Positions 7,329-16,310 of a DNA stretch of 64,000 nt are shown here, one piece after another; the stretch's first letter is position 1, and each line of letters starts with the position of its first letter. A program made the position numbers and the translations under genes. A model generated the notes under the pieces. That model worked only from the letters and a program-made list of their open reading frames with translations, did not search any database and was not told where the DNA came from. The stretch is from positions 57,846 to 121,845 of the forward strand of contig NZ_VOLO01000006.1 of NCBI RefSeq assembly GCF_007954365.1. Direction: 5' to 3'. This DNA is from Frigoribacterium sp. ACAM 257. GTDB taxonomy: Bacteria; Actinomycetota; Actinomycetes; Actinomycetales; Microbacteriaceae.

Positions 7329-9554
7329 ATGCAGCGTCGCACCGAAGTCCGCACGACCGAGCTCCACCTCCGCCAGGGAGGCACGAGCGTCGTCCTCGAC
7401 ACCTCCGGCCCCGGCCTCCCCAGCATCGTCCACTGGGGCCCCGACCTCGGCGAGCTCAGCGCCGCCGCCCTCGCCGGGGTCGTCCTCGCCTCCCGCGCCC
7501 AGCGCACCTCGGGCGCCATCGACGAGCCGGCCCGCCTCACGCTCCTCCCCCTCGAGTCCGACGGCTGGCAGGGCACCCCCGGCCTCCTCGGCAGCCGTGC
7601 CGGCGCCTCCTTCTCTCCCGCCTTCACCGCCACCGACCTCGACGTTGCCGAGAACGAACACGGCTCCACCCTCACCATCACGGCTGACGACCCCGCCGCC
7701 GAGCTCCGAATCAGCATCACCCTGCGTCTCGACCCCCACGGCCTGCTGCACCAGCGCCTCCGCCTCACCAACACCGCGGCCGGCTCGACCGGCGACGACG
7801 CCCGCGAGCTCGACGCCACCGCCGCCGCCGCACTCGACACCGCCGCCACCTACGAGCTCGGCGAGCTCGCGGCGAGCTTCCCCCTGCCGCACACCGCCGG
7901 CGAGGTGCTCGACACCACCGGTCGCCACCTCCGCGAGCGCACGCCTCAGCGGCACGACCTCACCGTCGGCCGCTACGACCGCGAGAGCCGCCGCGGCCGT
8001 CCCGGAGCCGACGCCACCCTCTTCATCGCCACCGGCACGCCCGGCTTCGGCTTCGAGCGCGGCCTCGTCCACGCCGCGCACCTCGCCTGGAGCGGCAACC
8101 ACCGCGTCAGCGTCGAGCGCATCGTCACCGGCGCCACCCACACCCGCGTCGCCGAGTTGCTGGCCCCGGGCGAGATCCGGCTCGGACCGGGCGAGAGCTA
8201 CGAGACGCCGGAGGCGCTCGGCTCGTGGGGAGACGGGCTCACCGAGCTCTCGGCACGGTTCCACCGCCTCCTTCGTGCCCGCCCCAACCACCCGGCGACC
8301 CCGCGTCCCGTGACCCTCAACACGTGGGAGGCCGTCTACTTCGACCACGACCTCGGCCGCCTCAGCGCCCTCGCCGACGCCGGTGCGCGCGTCGGCATCG
8401 AGCGCTTCGTGCTCGACGACGGCTGGTTCCACGGCCGCCGCGACGACACCACCGCCCTCGGCGACTGGTGGGTCGACGAGACGGTCTGGCCCGACGGACT
8501 CGCGCCGATCATCGACCACGTCACCGACCTCGGCATGCAGTTCGGCATCTGGGTCGAGCCCGAGATGGTCAGCCCCGACAGCGAGCTCGCCCGGGCGCAC
8601 CCCGAGTGGATCCTCGGCCCCGGCGAGGGACGCCTGCCGGCGATCGCCCGCCAGCAGCAGGTGCTCGACCTCTCGAACCCCGACGCGTTCGAGTACATCC
8701 TCGGCAAGCTCGACGCGCTGCTCAGCGACCACGACATCGCCTACCTGAAGTGGGACCACAACCGCGACCTGCTGGAGGCGGGCGCCGGCGCCCCGGCACG
8801 ACCGGCGGTCCACGAGAACGTCGTCGCGCTCTACCGCCTGCTCGACGAGCTGCGCAGCCGTCACCCCGGCGTCGAGATCGAGAGCTGCGCCTCCGGCGGG
8901 GCCAGGGTCGACCTGGGGATCCTCGACCACACCGACCGCATCTGGACGAGCGACTGCATCGACCCGATGGAGCGCCTCGTCAACCAGAAGCACACCGGCC
9001 TGCTCGTGCCCTACGAGCTGATGGGCGCGCACGTCAGCGGGCCCCGCTCGCACTCGACGGGACGGCGCCACGACCTGTCGTTCCGTGCGGGGGTCGCCCT
9101 GCCCGGCCACTTCGGCGTCGAGTGGGACATCAGCTCGCCCGACGTCGACGACGCCACCCTCGACGAGCTCGCCGCCTGGATCGCGGTGCACAAGGCGAAC
9201 CGGTCGCTCCTCCACACGGGGGCCGTCGTCCACGCCGACCTGCCCGACCCCGGCATGGACCTGCGCGGAGTCGTCGCCGCCGACCACAGCCGTGCGCTCT
9301 ATACGTTCACCCAGGTCGCGACGAGCGCCAGCTACCCGGCCGGCCCCGTCACGCTGCCCGGCCTCGACGACGACCGCGAGTACCGCGTCGCCCTCGCGGC
9401 CCCGACCGCCACCGTCGGAGGCCCCGGCCAGTCGCCGCTCGCCTGGGCCCTCGACGGGGTCGTCCTCACCGGTCGCGCGCTCCGCCTCGGCGGCGTGCAG
9501 GCCCCGGTCCTCTTCCCCGAGCAGCTCGTCCTCCTCTCGGCCACCGCCCTCTAG
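7329..9554 (+). CDS. Alpha-galactosidase, GH36 family
   Basis: 741 residues, the usual length for bacterial GH36 enzymes that remove terminal alpha-1,6-galactose from melibiose, raffinose and related sugars. An N-terminal beta-sandwich (about 1-300) precedes the (beta/alpha)8 barrel. Signatures: DDGWFHGRRDDT near 360, WVEPEMVS near 410, LKWDHNRDLLEAG with nucleophile Asp476, and SCASGGARVDLG followed by IWTSDCIDPMERL with the acid/base Asp542. No signal peptide, so it acts in the cytoplasm on sugar brought in by the importer encoded downstream. The ROK gene is divergent. Family assignment is secure; the exact substrate is inferred. Confidence 0.95.
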   Translation: MQRRTEVRTTELHLRQGGTSVVLDTSGPGLPSIVHWGPDLGELSAAALAGVVLASRAQRTSGAIDEPARLTLLPLESDGWQGTPGLLGSRAGASFSPAFTATDLDVAENEHGSTLTITADDPAAELRISITLRLDPHGLLHQRLRLTNTAAGSTGDDARELDATAAAALDTAATYELGELAASFPLPHTAGEVLDTTGRHLRERTPQRHDLTVGRYDRESRRGRPGADATLFIATGTPGFGFERGLVHAAHLAWSGNHRVSVERIVTGATHTRVAELLAPGEIRLGPGESYETPEALGSWGDGLTELSARFHRLLRARPNHPATPRPVTLNTWEAVYFDHDLGRLSALADAGARVGIERFVLDDGWFHGRRDDTTALGDWWVDETVWPDGLAPIIDHVTDLGMQFGIWVEPEMVSPDSELARAHPEWILGPGEGRLPAIARQQQVLDLSNPDAFEYILGKLDALLSDHDIAYLKWDHNRDLLEAGAGAPARPAVHENVVALYRLLDELRSRHPGVEIESCASGGARVDLGILDHTDRIWTSDCIDPMERLVNQKHTGLLVPYELMGAHVSGPRSHSTGRRHDLSFRAGVALPGHFGVEWDISSPDVDDATLDELAAWIAVHKANRSLLHTGAVVHADLPDPGMDLRGVVAADHSRALYTFTQVATSASYPAGPVTLPGLDDDREYRVALAAPTATVGGPGQSPLAWALDGVVLTGRALRLGGVQAPVLFPEQLVLLSATAL

Positions 9555-9609
9555 CCCCGCGTCTCTTCCCCCACCCCGTCTCTCGCCCGCCCCGAGTCCG
9601 CCGCTCCCT

Positions 9610-9710
9610 CTCCTCATTCAGGAACATCAAGCCTGATCCCCGCGAGGGGGAGACCGATCGTCCTGATCCGTGCACCACTCAGGACTCCCCGACCCGCGCC
9701 TCCTGAATTC
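9610..9710 (+). repeat. Family II ~100 bp intergenic repeat, copy 1
   Basis: Begins CTCCTCATTCAGGAACAT and continues with GCCTGA, TCCTGATCCGTGCAC, TCAGGA and ends TCCTGAATTC. The same order of TCAGGA/TCCTGA blocks appears at 14845, 35737 and 45803. It lies between the alpha-galactosidase stop and the transporter operon. Confidence 0.85.
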
Positions 9711-9732
9711 CGAGGAGGCGCCCCGCCCGACC

Positions 9733-9774
9733 CAGCACCAGCACCAGCACCAGCACCAGCACCAGCACCAGCAC
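9733..9774 (+). repeat. (CAGCAC)7 simple-sequence repeat
   Basis: Seven perfect copies of the hexamer CAGCAC between the family II repeat and the ribosome site of the binding-protein gene. If the longer in-frame ATG at 9670 were used it would encode a His-Gln run, but the strong ribosome site downstream argues that this tract is in the untranslated leader. Confidence 0.95.
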
Positions 9775-9816
9775 GACCCACGCGGCCCCGGCCGCCCCAG
9801 CGCAAGGAGGCGCACA

Positions 9817-11208
9817 GTGAGTCCCCGATCCCACTCCCCTGGTCCGACCAACGGCCAGCACCGCAGGCCGCGCAAGCACGACCGCACGCGCCCGCACCGC
9901 GGCCGCCTCGCCGCGGCCGCCCTCGGCACGGCCGTCGTCCTCGCCGGCCTCACCGGCTGCGCGCCCGGCAGCGGCCCCGACGCCGACGGCGTCACGACGC
10001 TCGACTTCTTCCAGTTCAAGCCGGAGGCGGTGCAGGACTTCGCCGACATCATCACCGACTTCGAGGCCGAGAACCCCGACATCCGCGTGGTGCAGAACGC
10101 GGTGCCCGACCCCGACACGGCGATCCGCACCCTGCTCGTCAAGAACAAGGTGCCCGACGTGCTCACGCTCAACGTCAGCGGCAACTTCGCCGAGCTGGCG
10201 CGGGCCTGCGTCTTCGCCGACCTCAGCGACGAGCCCTCCGCCGACACGGTCAACCCCGCCGTGCAGGAGATCGTGCAGGACCTCGGCAGCTGCGACCAGA
10301 GCAGCGCCGACGGCGGCAGCGGCAGCCCCGAGGTCAACGCCCTCCCCTTCGCCAACAACGCCTCCGGCATCATCTACAACCCCGACATCTTCGCGGCCCA
10401 GGGCGTCGAGGTCCCCACCACGTGGACCGAGCTGATCGCCGCCGCCGACACCTTCGAGCAGGCCGGCATCCCGCCGTTCTACTGCACGATGAAGGACGCG
10501 TGGACGGCCGGCCCCGCCTTCGTCAACCTCGGCGGCGCGCTGATGCCCGACGGGTTCTTCGACGACCTGCGGGCCGAGGGCTCCGACGTGGAAGGCGGCG
10601 CCGTGTCGTTCAGCAAGGACTTCGGCCCCGCCATGGAGAAGGAGGTGCAGCTCTTCTCCTACTGCCAGGACGACTTCGCCAGCCGCGACTACAACGCCGG
10701 CAACCTCGCCTTCGCGAACGGCGAGTCGGCGATGTACCTGCAGGGCTCGTACGCGATCCCGGCGATCCGCGCCAACGCGCCCGACGCCTCCATCGGCACC
10801 TTCCCCTACCCGGTGACCGAGAACGCCGACGACCGCATCGCGGTCTCGGGCGTCGACGTCGGCCTGTCGATCGGCCGCGATACACCCCACAAGGAGGAGG
10901 CGCAGCGCTTCGTCGACTACCTCATGTCGCCCGAGGTGGTGCAGGCCTACTCGGAGTCGCAGTCCACCTTCTCGCCGCTCGTCGACGCCGAGCCCAACAC
11001 CGACCCTGCCCTCGCGGGGCTCGAGCCGTACTTCACGAGCGGCCGGATCATCGGCTTCATCGACCACCAGGTGCCCGCGTCGATCCCGCTGGTCAACATG
11101 CTGCAGACCCTGGTCATCACCGGCGACGTGGACGAGTTCCTCACCGACCTCGACGACGAGTGGAGCAAGGTCGCCGCCCGCACCACCACGCAGAGAGAAG
11201 GCAAGTGA
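9817..11208 (+). CDS. Sugar ABC transporter substrate-binding lipoprotein
   Basis: 463 residues from GTG 9817, chosen because AAGGAGG lies 7 nt upstream and because the signal peptide then begins normally (basic region to about 30, hydrophobic 31-46, lipobox LAGLTGC with Cys48). The mature part is a family-1 extracellular solute-binding protein (TLDFFQFKPE, DIITDFEAENPDIRVV, ANNASGIIYN, FANGESAMYLQGSYA). It is lipid-anchored outside the membrane and hands sugar to the two permeases encoded next. The stop overlaps the next start. No ATPase gene is in the cluster, so a shared MsiK/MalK-type ATPase elsewhere is expected. Ligand likely an alpha-glucoside or alpha-galactoside, by context. Confidence 0.93.
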   Translation: MSPRSHSPGPTNGQHRRPRKHDRTRPHRGRLAAAALGTAVVLAGLTGCAPGSGPDADGVTTLDFFQFKPEAVQDFADIITDFEAENPDIRVVQNAVPDPDTAIRTLLVKNKVPDVLTLNVSGNFAELARACVFADLSDEPSADTVNPAVQEIVQDLGSCDQSSADGGSGSPEVNALPFANNASGIIYNPDIFAAQGVEVPTTWTELIAAADTFEQAGIPPFYCTMKDAWTAGPAFVNLGGALMPDGFFDDLRAEGSDVEGGAVSFSKDFGPAMEKEVQLFSYCQDDFASRDYNAGNLAFANGESAMYLQGSYAIPAIRANAPDASIGTFPYPVTENADDRIAVSGVDVGLSIGRDTPHKEEAQRFVDYLMSPEVVQAYSESQSTFSPLVDAEPNTDPALAGLEPYFTSGRIIGFIDHQVPASIPLVNMLQTLVITGDVDEFLTDLDDEWSKVAARTTTQREGK

Positions 11209-12161
11209 TGACCGCCACCGCACCGCGGCCGACGACCGACGCCGGCCCTGAGGGGCCCACCCGCGCCTCCTCGCGGAAGCACGCCCCCACGCGCCGCGCC
11301 GGCCAGGGCAAGACGCCCCGCGCCTTCTACTGGATGGTCGTGCCGGCCGTCGTGATCTTCTTCGGCCTGCACACGATCCCCGTCGTCACGGGCATGTTCT
11401 TCAGCCTCACCAACTACGCGGGCTACGGCACGTGGAGCTTCGTCGGGCTGTCGAACTACCTCAACCTGTTCCGTGACGACCGTGTCATCGCGTCGTACCT
11501 GTTCACGTTCGGGTTCGCCATCGTGTCGACGATCGCCGTCAACGTGATCTCGCTCGCCATCGCGCTCGGCCTCAACGCGCGGATCAAGTTCCGCACCGCC
11601 TTCCGCGGCGTGTTCTTCATCCCCTACGTGCTGGCGATCCTCATCATCGGCTACGTCTTCAACTACCTGTTCGCGAACTCGTTCCCGACGATCCTGCAGT
11701 CGATCGGGCTGCCGGGCGCCAACATCCTGGCCGACCCGCAGTGGGCCTGGGTCGGCATCGTCATCACGACGGTGTGGCAGGCGTGCGCGTTCAACGTGAT
11801 CCTCTACCTGGCGGGGCTGCAGACCATCCCCGCCGAGCTCTACGAGGCGGCCGGCATCGACGGCGCGTCGTCGTGGCGGCAGTTCCGCTCGATCACGTTC
11901 CCGCTGATCGGCGCCTACTTCACCATCAACATGGTGCTGTCGTTCAAGTCGTTCCTGCAGGTGTTCGACCAGATCGTCGCCCTGACGAACGGCGGCCCCG
12001 GCACGTCGACCGAATCGATCGCGCTCGTCATCTTCCGCGGCGGGTTCCAGGGCGGCGAGTACGGCTACCAGATGGCCAACGCCGTGCTGTACCTCGTCGT
12101 CATCATCCTCGTGTCGTTCATCCAGTTGCGCTTCCTCCAGCGCAGAGAGGCGTCGTTCTGA
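11208..12161 (+). CDS. Sugar ABC transporter permease 1 (MalF/UgpA type)
   Basis: 317 residues; ATG 11208 overlaps the preceding TGA by 1 bp within TGATG. About 38 residues of polar N-terminus precede six membrane helices (YWMVVPAVVIFFGLH first). The cytoplasmic EAA loop is ELYEAAGIDGASSWRQFRSI, the contact site for the ATPase. It forms a heterodimer with the protein encoded next and imports sugar delivered by the lipoprotein. Same operon, with overlapping starts and stops indicating coupled translation. Confidence 0.95.
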   Translation: MTATAPRPTTDAGPEGPTRASSRKHAPTRRAGQGKTPRAFYWMVVPAVVIFFGLHTIPVVTGMFFSLTNYAGYGTWSFVGLSNYLNLFRDDRVIASYLFTFGFAIVSTIAVNVISLAIALGLNARIKFRTAFRGVFFIPYVLAILIIGYVFNYLFANSFPTILQSIGLPGANILADPQWAWVGIVITTVWQACAFNVILYLAGLQTIPAELYEAAGIDGASSWRQFRSITFPLIGAYFTINMVLSFKSFLQVFDQIVALTNGGPGTSTESIALVIFRGGFQGGEYGYQMANAVLYLVVIILVSFIQLRFLQRREASF

Positions 12162-13099
12162 TGAGCTCGACGATCCAGGGCGCCGAAGCCCTCCAGACCA
12201 CCACCAGCCCCGTCGACCCGGGGGCGTCGTCCCCGGCCGGCACCCCGCCGAAGTCGCGTCGTCGGCGTCGTCTCGACGGCGGCACGGGAGGCACCAACTG
12301 GTGGCTCACGGCACTGATCGCCGTCTGCTCGCTGACGGTGCTCCTCCCCCTGTACTTCACGATCGTGACGGCGCTGAAGACGCCCGACCAGCTGGGCGGC
12401 ACCGGCTTCGAGCTGCCGACCGAGATCCGCTGGCAGAACTTCGTCGACGCGTATCAGCTGACGAACTTCCCGCAGGCGCTGCTCAACACGGCGCTCATCA
12501 CCGTCGGGGCCGTCGTGCTGACGCTGTTCACCAACTCGCTGGTGGCCTACGCCATCGCGCGCAACATGCACCGCCCGTTCTTCAAGGGCCTGTACTTCTA
12601 CTTCCTGGCCGCGATCTTCGTGCCGTTCCCGATCATCATGCTGCCGGTGGTGAAGGAGACGGCGCTGCTCGGCCTCGACACCCCCGTCGGGCTCGTGCTG
12701 CTCTACACGGTCTACGGGCTGTCGTTCAACATCTTCATCTTCACCGCCTACATCAACTCGATCCCGATCGAGCTCGAGGAGGCGGCGCGCATGGACGGCG
12801 CCAGCACCTGGGGCGTCTTCTGGAAGGTCGTCTTTCCGCTGCTGGCGCCGATGAACGCCACGGTCGGCATCCTCACCTGCGTCTGGGCGTGGAACGACTT
12901 CCTGCTGCCGCTCGTGATCCTGTCCGACCCGTCGGCGCGCACGCTGCCCCTGGCGCAGTTCATCTTCCAGGGCCAGTTCAACACGAACTACACCGTCGCC
13001 TTCGCCTCGTACCTGATGGCCCTGGCGCCGCTGCTGGTCGTCTACATCGTGGCGCAGAAGTGGGTCGTCAGCGGCGTGATGCGGGGGTCGACGAAGTGA
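12161..13099 (+). CDS. Sugar ABC transporter permease 2 (MalG/UgpE type)
   Basis: 312 residues from ATG 12161, overlapping the previous stop by 1 bp. A low-complexity N-terminus with PKSRRRRRL is followed by six membrane helices (TALIAVCSLTVLLPLYF first) and the EAA loop ELEEAARMDGASTWGVFWKV. It is the partner of permease 1 in a CUT1-type importer. Its stop overlaps a possible GTG start of the GH13 gene, so all four genes 9817-14826 form one operon. Confidence 0.95.
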   Translation: MSSTIQGAEALQTTTSPVDPGASSPAGTPPKSRRRRRLDGGTGGTNWWLTALIAVCSLTVLLPLYFTIVTALKTPDQLGGTGFELPTEIRWQNFVDAYQLTNFPQALLNTALITVGAVVLTLFTNSLVAYAIARNMHRPFFKGLYFYFLAAIFVPFPIIMLPVVKETALLGLDTPVGLVLLYTVYGLSFNIFIFTAYINSIPIELEEAARMDGASTWGVFWKVVFPLLAPMNATVGILTCVWAWNDFLLPLVILSDPSARTLPLAQFIFQGQFNTNYTVAFASYLMALAPLLVVYIVAQKWVVSGVMRGSTK

Positions 13100-13158
13100 C
13101 CGACGACCGCACGCGAGACCAGACTCGAACCATGACCAGCACGAACGAAGGAGGAGCG

Positions 13159-14826
13159 GTGCCGCACACCGACGCACCCTGGTGGACGTCCGCCACCGTC
13201 TACCAGATCTGGCCCCGCAGCTTCGCGGACGGCGACGGCGACGGCGTGGGCGACCTCGCGGGCATCCGCAGCAAGCTGGGGCACCTGCACGACCTCGGCG
13301 TCGACGTGATCTGGCTGTCGCCGATCTACCGCTCGCCGCAGGCCGACGCCGGCTACGACATCAGCGACTACGACGACATCGACCCGCTGTTCGGCACGCT
13401 CGACGAGTTCGACGAGCTGCTGGCCGAGGTGCACGGCCTCGGCATGAAGCTCGTGATGGACCTGGTCGTCAACCACACGAGCGACGAGCACGCCTGGTTC
13501 GCCGAGTCGCGGTCGTCCCTCGACAACCCGAAGCGCGACTGGTACGTCTGGCGTCCGCAGTCGGACGACGGGTCGTTGCCGACCGAGTGGCGGAGCGCCT
13601 TCAGCGGCCCCGCCTGGCAGCTCGACGAGGCGACCGGCGAGTGGTACCTGCACATGTTCGCCACCAAGCAGCCCGACCTGAACTGGCAGAACGCGGACAT
13701 GCGCGCGGCCGTCCACGCGATGATGAACCGCTGGCTCGACCGCGGCGTCGACGGCTTCCGGATGGACGTCATCAACTTCATCGCCAAGACCCCCGAGTCG
13801 CTCGCGGCCGGCTCGCCCGCGTTCGTGATGGACCCGGCGATCCACGACCACCTGCAGGAGATGCACCGCGAGGTCTTCGCCCACCGCGGCGACCGCCAGC
13901 TCATCACGGTCGGCGAGATGCCCGGCGTGACGGTCGACGACGCGACGCTCTTCACCGACCAGGCGCGCAGCGAGCTCGACATGGTGTTCCAGTTCGAGCA
14001 CGTCGACCTCGACCGCGGCCCCGACTCGAAGTTCGACAACGTGCCGCTCGCGCTGACCGACCTCAAGCGGTCGCTCGGCCGCTGGCAGGAGGGCCTCGCC
14101 GAGCGCGGCTGGAACAGCCTGTACCTCGGCAACCACGACCAGCCCCGCAGCGTCTCGCGCTTCGGCGACGACGGTGCCCACCGGTACGAGTCGGCGACGA
14201 TGCTGGCCGCCGTGCTGCACCTCCACCGTGGCACCCCGTACGTCTACCAGGGCGACGAGATCGGCATGACGAACGCGGGCTTCACCTCGATCGACCAGTA
14301 CCGCGACATCGAGTCGCTGAACTGGCACGAGGAGGCGCTGGCCGCCGGGGCCTCGGAGGCCGACGTCCTCGAGGCGCTGCGGTTCCGCAGCCGCGACAAC
14401 GCCCGCACGCCGGTGCAGTGGTCGGCGGACGCCTCCGCGGGCTTCACGACGGGGACCCCGTGGATCGGCGTGAACCCGAACTCCGCCGAGCTGAACGTCG
14501 AGGCCGACCGCGCCTCCGGCGAGCGCAGCGTGTTCGAGTTCTACCGCCGTCTGATCGCGCTGCGGCACGAGCTGCCGGTGGTGCAGCTCGGCGACTTCGC
14601 GATGCTGGCACCCGACGACGAGCGGCTCTACGCGTTCACGCGCACGCTCGGCGACGAGCGCCTGCTCGTGCTCGCGAACTGGTCGGGCGAGCCGTACGAC
14701 CTCGACCCCGGGCTCGACCCGGTGCTGCGGCGCCGGTCGGTGCCCGAGGTGCTCGTCAGCAACGTGCCGCACGGCCCCGGCTCGCTGACGCTCGCGCCCT
14801 GGGAGGTGCGCGTCCTGCGCGCCTGA
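13159..14826 (+). CDS. Alpha-glucosidase / oligo-1,6-glucosidase, GH13 family
   Basis: 555 residues from GTG 13159, chosen for the AAGGAGGA just upstream and because the domain starts at once (WWTSATVYQIWPRSFADG). In-frame starts at 13096 (overlapping the permease stop) and 13132 remain possible. GH13 motifs: LVMDLVVNHTSDEHAWF (region I), GVDGFRMDVINF with nucleophile Asp203, TVGEMPG with acid/base Glu253, and YLGNHDQPRS with Asp327. No signal peptide, so it hydrolyses imported alpha-glucosides in the cytoplasm. With GH36 it would fully degrade raffinose-series sugars or mixed alpha-glycosides. Confidence 0.93.
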   Translation: MPHTDAPWWTSATVYQIWPRSFADGDGDGVGDLAGIRSKLGHLHDLGVDVIWLSPIYRSPQADAGYDISDYDDIDPLFGTLDEFDELLAEVHGLGMKLVMDLVVNHTSDEHAWFAESRSSLDNPKRDWYVWRPQSDDGSLPTEWRSAFSGPAWQLDEATGEWYLHMFATKQPDLNWQNADMRAAVHAMMNRWLDRGVDGFRMDVINFIAKTPESLAAGSPAFVMDPAIHDHLQEMHREVFAHRGDRQLITVGEMPGVTVDDATLFTDQARSELDMVFQFEHVDLDRGPDSKFDNVPLALTDLKRSLGRWQEGLAERGWNSLYLGNHDQPRSVSRFGDDGAHRYESATMLAAVLHLHRGTPYVYQGDEIGMTNAGFTSIDQYRDIESLNWHEEALAAGASEADVLEALRFRSRDNARTPVQWSADASAGFTTGTPWIGVNPNSAELNVEADRASGERSVFEFYRRLIALRHELPVVQLGDFAMLAPDDERLYAFTRTLGDERLLVLANWSGEPYDLDPGLDPVLRRRSVPEVLVSNVPHGPGSLTLAPWEVRVLRA

Positions 14827-14844
14827 CCCGCCCCTCCTCGTCCC

Positions 14845-14943
14845 CTCCTCATTCAGGAACATGTGGCCTGAGCCGCGCGAGAGGGGGCACGGGGTTCCTG
14901 ATCCGCGCACGGTTCAGGAACCCCGAGGCCGGCCTCCCTGAAT
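14845..14943 (+). repeat. Family II ~100 bp intergenic repeat, copy 2
   Basis: Same orientation as copy 1: CTCCTCATTCAGGAACATG, GCCTGAGC, TTCCTGATCCGCGCAC, TTCAGGAA and CCTGAAT in order. It begins 18 bp after the GH13 stop, between convergent genes. Confidence 0.85.
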
Positions 14944-14988
14944 GCCGCCAGTGTTCTGCGGGGTGCGGGTGCGGGGTGATGCTCGTCC

Positions 14989-15052
14989 GCACCCTTCGAA
15001 TCCGCGCGCACCCGCTAGCGCGCGCGAGGGTGTGCGCGGGTTCGAGGGGTGC
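14989..15052 (-). repeat. Family III 64 bp GC-rich inverted repeat, copy 1
   Basis: Read on the minus strand it begins GCACCCCTCGAACCCGCGC followed by ACACCCTCGC and ends GGATTCGAAGGGTGC. The ends pair with each other (GCACCC / GGGTGC and flanking bases). Copies lie at 20381 and 22259. Confidence 0.8.
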
Positions 15053-15112
15053 ACGCGCATTCACACGGCGCGCGGGTTCACGCGGGGCGAGAGCTGCTCC
15101 CGGCCGCGCCGC

Positions 15113-16096
15113 CTACAGCCAGCGCTTGAGCTTGAACGCGCCCCAGAGCCCGCCGCCGATGCCCACCATCAGGGCGAGGGCGAACGGGTAGCCCCACTCC
15201 CAGTGCAGCTCGGGCATCACGTCGAAGTTCATGCCGTAGATCGCGCCGATCAGGGTCGGGGCGAAGAGGATGGCGGCCCAGGCCGAGATGCGCTTGGTGA
15301 CGTCGTTCTGCACCTGGGCGACGAGCGTCGCGTTGAGCGACAGCGCGTTCTGCAGCACGGCGCGGAACGTGTCGGCGCGGTCGACGACGCGGATGACGTG
15401 GTCCTGCACGTCGCGCAGCCGGCGCTCGAGCTCGGTGCCGACCTGGTACTTCTCGCCGCCGCGCAGCAGCCCGTCGAGCATGCCGACGAGCGGGCGGGTG
15501 GCCTTCTGGAAGTCCGCGACCTCGCCGAACAGCTCGTAGATGCGGCGCGAGACCCCGGCCTCGCCGGCGAACAGCTGCTGCTCGATCTCGTCGATGTCGT
15601 TCTCGAGCCCCTCGACGACCGGCGCGTACGCGTCGACGATCGCGTCGAGCACCGCCCAGAGGATCGCCTGCGGACCGACCCGCAGCAGGTCGGGCTTCGC
15701 CCGCAGCCTCGTCACGCTGCGCGCCAGGTAGCGCGAGTCGATGTCGGAGACGTGGTTGATGGCGATGAAGAAGTCCGGCCCGACGAAGAAGTGGATCTCG
15801 CCGAACGCGACCCTCTCCTCGGCGTCGAGGTAGACCGCCGGACGCACGACGACGAACAGGGTCGTGCCGTAGCGCTCGAGCTTGGCGCGCTGGTGGCCGT
15901 GGCCCGCGTCCTCGACGGCGAGCTCGTGCAGGTCGAAGCGGGCGGCCAAGGAGGCGAGCTCGGCCTCGTCGGGCTCGCTCAGGACCACCCAGGCGGTGCC
16001 GTGCGTGTCGGCCAGGGCCGCGTAGGTCTCGTCGAGCGTGTCGGGGCTCGCGGCGACTCGTCCGTCGACGTAGACGTCGTTGATCAGCAGGGGCAT
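15113..16096 (-). CDS. corA: CorA-family magnesium/cobalt transporter
   Basis: 327 residues, normal length. A long cytoplasmic N-terminal domain (1-260) with the coiled-coil stalk (GLENDIDEIEQQLFAG, LRDVQDHVIRVVDRAD) ends in two membrane helices near 265-320 separated by the diagnostic YGMNF loop (GAIYGMNFDVMPE), and a basic FKLKRWL tail. It forms a homopentameric channel for Mg2+ in the plasma membrane. It stands alone; no RNA regulator such as an M-box is recognisable in the 214 bp upstream. Confidence 0.93.
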   Translation of the reverse strand: MPLLINDVYVDGRVAASPDTLDETYAALADTHGTAWVVLSEPDEAELASLAARFDLHELAVEDAGHGHQRAKLERYGTTLFVVVRPAVYLDAEERVAFGEIHFFVGPDFFIAINHVSDIDSRYLARSVTRLRAKPDLLRVGPQAILWAVLDAIVDAYAPVVEGLENDIDEIEQQLFAGEAGVSRRIYELFGEVADFQKATRPLVGMLDGLLRGGEKYQVGTELERRLRDVQDHVIRVVDRADTFRAVLQNALSLNATLVAQVQNDVTKRISAWAAILFAPTLIGAIYGMNFDVMPELHWEWGYPFALALMVGIGGGLWGAFKLKRWL

Positions 16097-16143
16097 CCGC
16101 CCAGTGTCGCAGCCCGGCTGGCGCCGGATGGTTCCGCTCGACC

Positions 16144-16201
16144 TCGAGTGGTCCGAATTGGGCCCTCCCCCAGCGGCGGACGACCAGACCTGACCACTCG
16201 A
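16144..16201. repeat. Inverted repeat TCGAGTGGTC / GACCACTCGA
   Basis: Ten perfectly complementary bases at each end with 38 nt between, in the gap between the LamG-fusion stop and the corA start (both on the minus strand). Could be the terminator of the upstream gene or a regulator site for corA; there is no T tract. Confidence 0.45.
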
Positions 16202-16217
16202 CGGGCCGGACGAACCG

Positions 16218-16275
16218 GGCGGAGGAGAGAAGAGGGCGGAGAAGAGAAGAGGGCGGAGGAGAGAAGAGGGCGGAG
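16218..16275. repeat. 17 bp tandem repeat, three copies plus a partial
   Basis: Three successive copies of GGCGGAGGAGAGAAGAG (the second has one base changed), followed by GGCGGAG. Purine-only strand, noncoding, upstream of corA. Confidence 0.9.
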
Positions 16276-16310
16276 TGACGAGAACGGGAGGCCGAGGAGA
16301 AGGGAGCGGC

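Noticed and set aside
7305..9617. 770-residue open frame antisense to the alpha-galactosidase gene
   Set aside because: Product is Gly/Glu/Val/Asp-rich and repetitive, with no domain pattern; it exists because GC-rich third positions remove stops from the antisense frame. GH36 motifs on the plus strand are unambiguous.
9670..9816. In-frame ATG at 9670 as start of the sugar-binding lipoprotein
   Set aside because: It would put a His-Gln repeat and a family II repeat end before the signal peptide. GTG 9817 has AAGGAGG at the right distance and a normal lipoprotein signal.
13096..13158. GTG 13096 or ATG 13132 as start of the GH13 enzyme
   Set aside because: The extra residues have no similarity to the family; the strong AAGGAGGA lies just before GTG 13159. 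Overlap with the permease stop at 13096 keeps the alternative possible.
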